A stretch of 10,523 nt of DNA, from the NCBI GenBank assembly GCA_050260275.1, contig JBLNBX010000034.1:1-10523 (forward strand). The letters are read 5' to 3'. Numbering within the stretch: position 1 is the stretch's first letter; each line of letters starts with the position of its first letter. The position numbers and the translations under genes were made by a program. This DNA is from DATMXS01 sp050260275 (GTDB lineage Bacteria > Acidobacteriota > Terriglobia > Bryobacterales > Bryobacteraceae). The notes below the pieces were generated by a model. The model searched no databases, was not told the origin of the DNA, and saw only the letters and a program-made list of their open reading frames with translations. Below are positions 6,002 through 10,523 of this stretch, in pieces.

Positions 6002-6952
6002 TCACTTAGTAAACTCCGGCGGAACCAGCAGCGTCAACGCGTCGGGCACCACGTCCACGCGCGCCGGCAACCGGCCGGCGTACTCGCCGTCAACTTGCAC
6101 GTGCACGTCTACCCCGTCCCGCTCGAAAACGATGGATTCCGCCTGAAGCACGTGCATTCCGCGAACGGGCAGGCGGCCAGTGAGAACCGCGCCGAAGTAC
6201 CGGCTATAGTTGCCGAGCGTCGCCGTGCCCTCGAATAAGACCAGTTCGAAGCTGTTGTTCATCAGCGATGCGCCGCGCGCCACCTGCATCCATCCGGCGT
6301 ACCGCCGCGTGCGGCTGGCGAGCGCGAATGTGCAGCGGCGGCGAACGCCGTTGACGGTCACCTCGAACTCGTCCTGGCTGCGCACGAGTTCCTTCGACGC
6401 GCTCACCCAGTACGCGAACTGCCCGAATCGCGACTTCAACGGGAGGTTCAGGTTGTAGACGATGTGCGCGTCCAGGCCAGCGCCAGCCATCAGCACGAAA
6501 TAGCGCGGAGCCTCGCCCTCCGCCCGGAGCAGGCCGATAGCGATCCGGCGCGGAACCAGCGAGGAAACACTCCGTGCCGCGCGAAGCGGGTCCGTGCCGA
6601 TGCCGACCTCTCGCGCGAGTACGTTCGCGGTACCCGCGGGGAGTATCGCCACGGGTACGGGCTTGCCCGCGACGCCATTGATCACGTCGTTGAGAGTGCC
6701 GTCACCGCCAACGGAGATGATCAGGTCCGCCCCGTTCTCCACGGCGTTCCGCGCAAGGTGCGTACCGTCGCCAGGGCAGCCGGTGGGCATGATCGTGACG
6801 CCGTGGCCGGCTTCTGTGAGGGCACTCGCGATGCGTTCAACGAGGGCGACACGTGCGCCGCGCAGACGTCCCGCGCAGGGGTTGTAAATCAGGGCAGCCG
6901 AACGGTAGGTAGCGATGGTGGAACCTCTCCATGCGCCGCAACCGCGGCGCAC
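6002..6952 (-). CDS. Diacylglycerol/sphingosine kinase-family lipid kinase, 316 aa or slightly shorter
   Basis: Phosphorylates diacylglycerol or a related lipid at the membrane using ATP; relatives are DgkB, YegS and BmrU. Motifs in order are the N-terminal strand AALIYNPCAG (19-28), the nucleotide-binding SVGGDGTLNDVINGV (80-94), LPAGTANVLAREVGI (104-118), then the C-terminal beta-sandwich with GAGLDAHIVYNL and, near the end, QVDGEYAGRLPARVDVVP. The total length is normal for the family. The start is uncertain. GTG 6952 gives an odd 15-residue extension (MRRGCGAWRGSTIAT), while the conserved part begins near residue 17. An AGAGGT lies 7 nt before an ATC codon at 6916, which would be a rare initiator. 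The gene diverges from ligA across 22 bp. Confidence 0.88.
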   Translation of the reverse strand: MRRGCGAWRGSTIATYRSAALIYNPCAGRLRGARVALVERIASALTEAGHGVTIMPTGCPGDGTHLARNAVENGADLIISVGGDGTLNDVINGVAGKPVPVAILPAGTANVLAREVGIGTDPLRAARSVSSLVPRRIAIGLLRAEGEAPRYFVLMAGAGLDAHIVYNLNLPLKSRFGQFAYWVSASKELVRSQDEFEVTVNGVRRRCTFALASRTRRYAGWMQVARGASLMNNSFELVLFEGTATLGNYSRYFGAVLTGRLPVRGMHVLQAESIVFERDGVDVHVQVDGEYAGRLPARVDVVPDALTLLVPPEFTK

Positions 6953-6960
6953 TCAATCCC

Positions 6961-6966
6961 TATAAT
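6961..6966 (+). promoter_or_regulatory. Perfect TATAAT -10 element in the 22-bp divergent gap, facing ligA
   Basis: TATAAT is a 6/6 match ending 8 nt before the ligA ATG (6975). No good -35 is seen 16-18 bp upstream. A start site 6-8 nt after the -10 would fall at or within 2 nt of the ATG, so ligA mRNA may have almost no leader. The same bases read TATTAT on the minus strand (6962-6967) and could serve the lipid kinase. Confidence 0.5.
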
Positions 6967-6974
6967 AGAGCCCG

Positions 6975-8618
6975 ATGGCAACGGACATAAAGCTCGAGAT
7001 CGAGCGCCTGCGCGAGGAACTCCGCCGGCACGAGCATCTGTACTACGTCCTCGACAGGCCCGAGATCACCGACGCCGAGTACGACACTCTGATGCGCCGC
7101 CTGAGCGAGCTCGAAGCCGCGCACCCGGAACTGGTGACGCCCGATTCGCCCACCCAGCGCGTGGGCGGCCGGCCTCGCGAAGGGTTCGTGAAGGTGAGCC
7201 ACAGCTCGCCCATGCTCAGCCTCGACAACGCGCTCAACGAGGCCGAACTGCGCGAGTTCGACCGCCGCGTGCGCCAGGGACTCGGCGAAGAGCCGTACAG
7301 CTACGTTGCCGAGCTGAAGCTCGACGGGCTCTCGATGGCGGTGACGTACCGCAATGGCGTGCTGGAACGCGCGGTGACGCGCGGCGACGGCATCACCGGC
7401 GAGGACGTCACGGAAAACGCGCGCACCATCCGCTCGCTGCCTCTCCACATCGAAGTGGACGTTCCAGAGATCGAGATTCGCGGCGAGGTCGTCATGAACC
7501 GCGACGCCTTCGAGAGGCTCAATGCGGAGCGCGAACTGGCAGGCCAGCCGCAGTTCGCGAATCCCCGGAACGCGGCTGCGGGCTCGATAAGAGTACTCGA
7601 CCCCGCGATCACGGCCGCGCGGCGGCTGCACTATTACGCGTACTTCATCCTCGTCAACGGGCAGACGTATCTGAAACAGCACGCCGAAACCATGCGCACG
7701 CTCGAACGCATGGGCTTCCGCGTGCCGGACTGGCGCCCGTGCCGCGGCCTCGAAGAGGCGCTCGCCTTCTGCGCGGAGTACGAGCAGAAACGCGAGCGGC
7801 TGAAGTACGAGATTGACGGCGTGGTGCTGAAACTGAACGACGTGGAGCAGTGGAACAGGCTCGGCCGCACGGCCAAAGCGCCCCGCTGGGCCATCGCCTA
7901 CAAGTACGCCGCGCGGCAGGCCGAGACCGTGGTCGAGAAGATCGACGTGAACGTGGGCAGGACAGGCGCGCTCACGCCGGTCGCTTTCCTTCGTCCTGTG
8001 GAGGTGAGCGGCGTCACGGTCTCTCGCGCGACGCTCCACAACGAGGACGAGGTCGCCCGGCTCGGCGTCCAGATGGGCGACACGGTGCTCATCGAGCGCA
8101 GCGGCGACGTCATTCCCAAGGTGGTGCGCGTGGTGAGGGAGGGCGAGAACCGGCGGCCATTCATCATGCCCGTCGCCTGCCCTGTCTGCGGAGGCAAGGT
8201 GGTCCGCGAGGAGGGCGAAGCGGCCCGGCGCTGCATTAACACGAACTGCCCGGCGCGTCTCAGGCAGTCTATTCTGCACTTCGCCGCGCGAGGCGTGATG
8301 GACATCGACGGCATGGGCGACAAGCTCGCGGATCAACTGGTCGAACGCGGCCTCGTGAAGAGCGTTGCCGACATCTACGAGCTGACTCAGGATCAGCTCG
8401 CGGGTCTCGAGCGCATGGCCGCCAAGTCCGCTGCGAAGCTGATTCGCAACATAGAGGCTTCCAAACAGCAACCGCTGCAGCGGCTGTTGACCGCTTTGGG
8501 TATACGCTTCGTCGGTGAGCGCACGGCGCAGTTCCTTGCCGAGCAGTTCGGCAGCCTCGATGCAATTGCAAACGCGAGCGAAGAGGAACTGCAGGCCGCC
8601 GAAGTGGTGGGGCCGTAG
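6975..8618 (+). CDS. ligA: NAD+-dependent DNA ligase LigA, N-terminal 547 aa, ended by an in-frame TAG
   Basis: Seals nicks in duplex DNA in replication and repair using NAD+, with an enzyme-AMP intermediate. Domain order is complete up to the break. The Ia domain HEHLYYVLDRPEITDAEYD is at 19-37, followed by DSPTQRVGG (57-65). The adenylation site is KLDG with nucleophile K115, with RGDGITGEDVTEN after it. Then come the OB fold, a zinc finger with C402, C405, C420 and C425 (CxxC-x14-C-x4-C), and the helix-hairpin-helix domain with DGMG. The frame stops at TAG 8616-8618 inside the last HhH hairpin (AAEVVGP-stop-VARSIVEFF), where other ligases carry an ordinary residue, often Lys. Downstream sequence continues in the same frame as normal LigA. 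The start ATG fits the family N-terminus, with no strong Shine-Dalgarno. The break may be a nonsense mutation, base-call error or suppressed codon. Confidence 0.9.
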   Translation: MATDIKLEIERLREELRRHEHLYYVLDRPEITDAEYDTLMRRLSELEAAHPELVTPDSPTQRVGGRPREGFVKVSHSSPMLSLDNALNEAELREFDRRVRQGLGEEPYSYVAELKLDGLSMAVTYRNGVLERAVTRGDGITGEDVTENARTIRSLPLHIEVDVPEIEIRGEVVMNRDAFERLNAERELAGQPQFANPRNAAAGSIRVLDPAITAARRLHYYAYFILVNGQTYLKQHAETMRTLERMGFRVPDWRPCRGLEEALAFCAEYEQKRERLKYEIDGVVLKLNDVEQWNRLGRTAKAPRWAIAYKYAARQAETVVEKIDVNVGRTGALTPVAFLRPVEVSGVTVSRATLHNEDEVARLGVQMGDTVLIERSGDVIPKVVRVVREGENRRPFIMPVACPVCGGKVVREEGEAARRCINTNCPARLRQSILHFAARGVMDIDGMGDKLADQLVERGLVKSVADIYELTQDQLAGLERMAAKSAAKLIRNIEASKQQPLQRLLTALGIRFVGERTAQFLAEQFGSLDAIANASEEELQAAEVVGP

Positions 8619-8954
8619 GTGGCGCGCAGCATCGTGGAGTTCTTCGCCGAGCCGCGCAACCGCGAGCTTATCGAGCGGCTGCGCAAGGCCGGTGTGCAGG
8701 TCGAGCACGCAGCGCCGAAGAAGTCAGGGAAACTCGCCGGCAAGACTTTCGTGCTCACGGGAACTCTGCCCACGTGGACACGCGAGGAGGCCAAAGCGCG
8801 AATCGAGGCCGCCGGAGGCAAGGTATCCGGATCTGTCAGTAAGGCTACGGACTACGTTGTCGCAGGCGACAAGCCGGGCTCAAAGCTCACGAAGGCGCAT
8901 GAACTGGGCGTAACCGTGCTCGACGAGGCCGGGCTTAGGGCGCTTCTCGGGTGA
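8619..8954 (+). CDS. ligA: LigA C-terminal segment: end of HhH domain plus BRCT domain, 111 aa
   Basis: Same frame as the upstream ligase part, directly after its TAG. It begins VARSIVEFFAEPRNRELIERL, the normal end of the last helix-hairpin-helix region, and then has a BRCT domain at about residues 30-110 (KLAGKTFVLTGTLP, AGGKVSGSVSKATDYVVAG, LGVTVLDEAGLRALL). With one residue in place of the stop, the whole protein would be 659 aa, the normal LigA size. A GTG codon immediately follows the stop, preceded by a G-rich GGTGGGG, so separate translation by termination-reinitiation is possible but not shown. If it is not translated, the ligase lacks its BRCT domain, which is the least essential domain of LigA, but it also loses the end of the HhH fold. 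Confidence 0.85.
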   Translation: MARSIVEFFAEPRNRELIERLRKAGVQVEHAAPKKSGKLAGKTFVLTGTLPTWTREEAKARIEAAGGKVSGSVSKATDYVVAGDKPGSKLTKAHELGVTVLDEAGLRALLG

Positions 8955-9000
8955 GCCGCGCGCCATTGTGCGCCGGACGCTTCGAACATCGGCGGCCGTC

Positions 9001-9057
9001 CACAGTTTATCCACATTTTTTCCGCAGCCGCGCGCTCACAACCGCATGAAAACTGTG
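9001..9057. repeat. Inverted repeat CACAGTTT / AAACTGTG around a DnaA box
   Basis: The arms 9001-9008 and 9050-9057 are perfect 8-bp complements; inside lies a second pair, CTCACA (9035-9040) and TGTGAG (9054-9059), that shares the right arm. The two pairings are mutually exclusive, so this could be a switchable structure or two overlapping operator half-sites. It begins 47 nt after the ligA stop and is less GC-rich than its surroundings. Confidence 0.5.
9007..9015 (+). promoter_or_regulatory. Perfect DnaA box TTATCCACA
   Basis: This is a 9/9 match to the consensus high-affinity DnaA-binding site. A weaker site, CCGTCCACA (8996-9004), lies 11 bp upstream in the same orientation, about one helical turn away. 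A third site with one mismatch, CTATCCACA, lies at 9701-9709. dnaA and dnaN are not in the window, so a chromosomal origin is not indicated. Confidence 0.55.
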
Positions 9058-9103
9058 AGCGAAATTTCTTGTTGAACACGCCGCGCAGACCACGTTTTTC
9101 GTT

Positions 9104-9132
9104 TTGACAAAGAACGCCTCGCATTGCATCAT
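9104..9132 (+). promoter_or_regulatory. Orphan sigma-70-type promoter
   Basis: TTGACA (9104-9109, 6/6) and CATCAT (9127-9132, 4/6) are spaced by 17 bp. Transcription would begin near 9139 and run into sequence with no long convincing ORF. The first ATG with a good Shine-Dalgarno (AGGAGG 9145-9150, ATG 9154) opens only a 13-codon frame ending at TAA 9193-9195, which could be a leader peptide or chance. Confidence 0.5.
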
Positions 9133-9138
9133 GAACGA

Positions 9139-9840
9139 GGTTCCAGGAGGTTCATGGAACGGTGGAGCCGGGCGGAACGAGCCGGGTTCCTGTAACGTTG
9201 AAGCGTGCTGATACCGCATTCATTTTGGTGGCGGGCGTGGAGTGACAGGAACTGGACGTTACGTCGAGGCGGGCTTTCCGGAGCGGTAACGACTCCGGAA
9301 GCGCCGGATCTGAACTCCCGGGCAACGGGCAGCGAGCGTTGATCCTCCCCGCTTCTGAGCGAGGAGTGAAGTTCGAAGCCGAACGGGCCCAGGAAGCGGA
9401 TTCGTCACGGAAGCGAAGAGGCAGGCGCTCGCAGAGATCTCCTGGCCGTGTGGAAGCGCGGCCGGGAAGGAGCGAGCGACAGCCTCGAGCGCCGGTCCGG
9501 CCGCGAAAGGCGCGCCACAGCGCCGTTGTGCGAAGAACCGTGATCGCCAAAAGCGGGGACGGGGAGCACGCGGTGCGCTGGCGAGGCTGATGTACCGGCC
9601 CCCATCCCGAGGCCGTGCATGCCGGCCGGGGGGAGACACCGTCCGTGGGTCGCCTGGAACCTTTCTTGTTTTGCGGCCTCGCTTCCCCGCCCCGAATTGG
9701 CTATCCACAAAAGCGATGGTTGCGTAGCGTGCGTGGCTCGCCGTGCCCAAACGGCTGATGAGGCGCTCGGTCTGGTTGAGGAACTCGTGTGCGCACGGCG
9801 GGGCGTCCCGACCGCGGCGCACGCTGCGGACGATGCCGGA
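9139..9840 (+). other. Gene-free region with strong hairpins; possible untranslated RNA
   Basis: About 700 nt without a frame that looks like protein: all open frames here are rich in R, P, S and G and lack family motifs. The best structure is at 9273-9302, a 10-bp stem with one bulged T (GCTT-CCGGAG / CTCCGGAAGC) around the loop CGGTAACGA. A shorter stem, GGCCG/CGGCC, lies near 9450, and complementary C- and G-runs face each other near 9600-9635. I find no tRNA, tmRNA, SRP or RNase P signature. It may be a hairpin-rich RNA from the promoter at 9104-9132, or decayed coding sequence. Confidence 0.3.
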
Positions 9841-9972
9841 CTACCGGCCCCAGGAGCCCCAGTCGACAGGGTGCGTAAGCCCGCACTTATGGCACACGTA
9901 GCGGCCGTGAACGGGCCATGAGGGGCTAGCGTGCGCCAGCCTGCACCAGAAACGTCTCAGTTTCAGCCACAC
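9841..9972 (-). CDS. Very small CxxC zinc-ribbon-like protein, 43 aa
   Basis: On the minus strand a GTG at 9972 opens a 43-codon frame to TAG 9841-9843. The product is basic and aromatic at the start (LKLRRFWCRLAH), followed by WPVHGRYVCHKCG and HPVDWGSWGR. The pair C-H-K-C-G, a further upstream Cys, and flanking Trp and His residues are what a mini zinc ribbon would show. I recall similar short proteins with a WP.(N/H)G.Y.C..C pattern ending in PVPW in Acidobacteriota, but I cannot verify this here. It overlaps the last 10 nt of the receiver gene, which suggests translational coupling; another GTG lies at 9981. It could still be a chance frame, since it is short. Confidence 0.42.
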   Translation of the reverse strand: MWLKLRRFWCRLAHASPSWPVHGRYVCHKCGLTHPVDWGSWGR

Positions 9973-10346
9973 ACCGGCCACCCGTATACCTCCGATCCAA
10001 CCCGCGCCATCGCCGCGGCCAGCACCTGTTCGCGGCGATACGGCTTCGCGATCCAGCCGGCAGCGTTTGGTCCGCAGCCCAACCAGCCACCCGCCGCCTC
10101 ACCGGCAATGATGAATGCCGGCCGTGGCTCCAGAAAAGAGGTCTCTTCCAGAAGCTCCGGCCAGGTGCCGTCAGGAAGCGTCTCGTCGCAGATCAGGAGT
10201 GCCACCTGGTTGCGCCACAGGTAGCGCAGGGCATCCCGCCCGCAAGATACGCAATCGACGTGCCAGGCAGGTGCGGGAAGAATGGATCGTAACTGGGAGT
10301 GATCGCGCGGGAAGGAAGAAACCACGAGAACGTTGACCGGCGGCAT
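9963..10346 (-). CDS. Single-domain response-regulator receiver with atypical acidic pocket, 127 aa
   Basis: CheY-like receiver with no output domain. Strand beta-1 is VNVLVVSSFPRDH (4-16), the phospho-acceptor is D54 in LLICDETLPDGTW, and the conserved lysine is K101 in WIAKPY. The two acidic residues that normally bind Mg2+ after beta-1 are S10-S11, and the usual Thr/Ser switch after FII is A81, so phosphorylation chemistry may be altered or absent. The VVSS..xDH..L..IL and LPDGTW style resembles a receiver group I associate with Acidobacteriota. ATG 10346 is chosen because it begins just before beta-1, with a weak AAGG upstream. Starts at 10379, 10391 and GTG 10403 would add up to 19 residues unlike the family. 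There is no histidine kinase nearby. The tiny CxxC frame overlaps its 3' end. Confidence 0.72.
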   Translation of the reverse strand: MPPVNVLVVSSFPRDHSQLRSILPAPAWHVDCVSCGRDALRYLWRNQVALLICDETLPDGTWPELLEETSFLEPRPAFIIAGEAAGGWLGCGPNAAGWIAKPYRREQVLAAAMARVGSEVYGWPVCG

Positions 10347-10523
10347 CGCCTTGGCAATACTGCCGGCGTGAGCCGTCATGCACGTCTGCATAGCTGGGGG
10401 CACCTGCAGTCAAAGGGCGCGGTACGCAGCACGCCGCGTGCCGGACGCGCGAGGGTGCGCAAGTCCAACAATGTAGTGGGACGGTGCTCCGGCCGGCCGA
10501 TGCTCTTGTGTAATTTTTACTCC
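10347..10523. other. Upstream region of the receiver gene; no gene recognised
   Basis: About 180 nt to the window edge. On the minus strand TTGACT and a poor TATGCA lie near the receiver start at 15-bp spacing, too weak to call a promoter. The last 15 nt are AT-rich. No ORF, RNA gene or repeat is seen. Confidence 0.5.

Noticed and set aside
8616..8618. Genome-wide recoding of TAG as a sense codon
   Set aside because: The dehydrogenase (3290-3292), rplT (4180-4182), rpmI (4628-4630) and YdjM-like (4939-4941) genes all end at TAG at the expected family length, so TAG is a working stop here.
8996..9150. Chromosomal replication origin
   Set aside because: Only one perfect DnaA box and weak partners, no dnaA, dnaN, gidA or rpmH, and no clear AT-rich unwinding element.
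9340..9400. tRNA-like T-arm (GTTCGAAGC)
   Set aside because: No matching T stem, acceptor stem, anticodon arm or D arm can be built around it.
9160..9800. Group II intron, RNase P RNA, tmRNA or SRP RNA
   Set aside because: The conserved domain V, P4, tag-region and GGAAG...AGCAG motifs of these RNAs were looked for and not found.
9259..9822. Minus-strand 187-codon open frame
   Set aside because: Composition is dominated by R, P, A and S with no motif; it looks like a chance frame in GC-rich DNA.

Overview
The window is about 10.5 kb of GC-rich bacterial chromosome. The gene content is bacterial housekeeping and core metabolism. The intergenic hairpins of the type GGCTTTAGCC/GGGCTGAAGCCC, and a C-terminal receiver protein of the VVSSxxxDH...LPDGTW type, resemble what I remember from Acidobacteriota of the Solibacter/Bryobacter group. 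That placement is an inference from memory, not a search. Four clear genes (the dehydrogenase, rplT, rpmI and the YdjM-like protein) end in TAG, so UAG is a normal stop in this organism.

Positions 1-3693 (+) carry a tightly packed operon. It starts with the 3' end of an isocitrate-lyase/PEP-mutase-superfamily lyase. Next come an aconitase-family large subunit, its small subunit and an isocitrate/isopropylmalate-type dehydrogenase, joined by two ATGA stop/start overlaps. A small four-helix membrane protein follows 5 nt later. A run of 19 consecutive G sits directly in front of the large-subunit start codon. The enzymes look like LeuC/LeuD/LeuB, but the details (short HacA-like large subunit, homoisocitrate-dehydrogenase-like substrate loop, NADP-type cofactor loop, lyase partner, no leuA) argue against simple leucine synthesis and suggest a dicarboxylic or tricarboxylic hydroxyacid pathway of unknown substrate.

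Positions 3694-4179 separate two convergent operons and are filled with REP-like palindromes in direct and inverted orientation. Positions 4180-4914 (-) hold rplT and rpmI with a clear sigma-70-type promoter; infC is not next to them. Upstream on the same strand are a YdjM/YbcI-type membrane metal-dependent hydrolase (4939-5916) and a diacylglycerol/sphingosine-kinase-family lipid kinase (6002-6952).

Positions 6975-8954 (+) encode NAD+-dependent DNA ligase LigA, divergent from the lipid kinase with only 22 bp between the annotated starts and a TATAAT inside that gap. The ligase frame is broken by an in-frame TAG at 8616-8618, in the last helix-hairpin-helix motif. The rest (end of HhH plus BRCT) continues in the same frame and begins with an adjacent GTG.

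Positions 8955-9840 contain no convincing protein gene. They do contain a perfect DnaA box inside an inverted repeat, an orphan TTGACA-type promoter and several strong hairpins, which together could mark an untranslated RNA. Positions 9841-10346 (-) hold an unusual single-domain response-regulator receiver overlapped at its 3' end by a very small CxxC (zinc-ribbon-like) protein. I see nothing assignable at 10347-10523.
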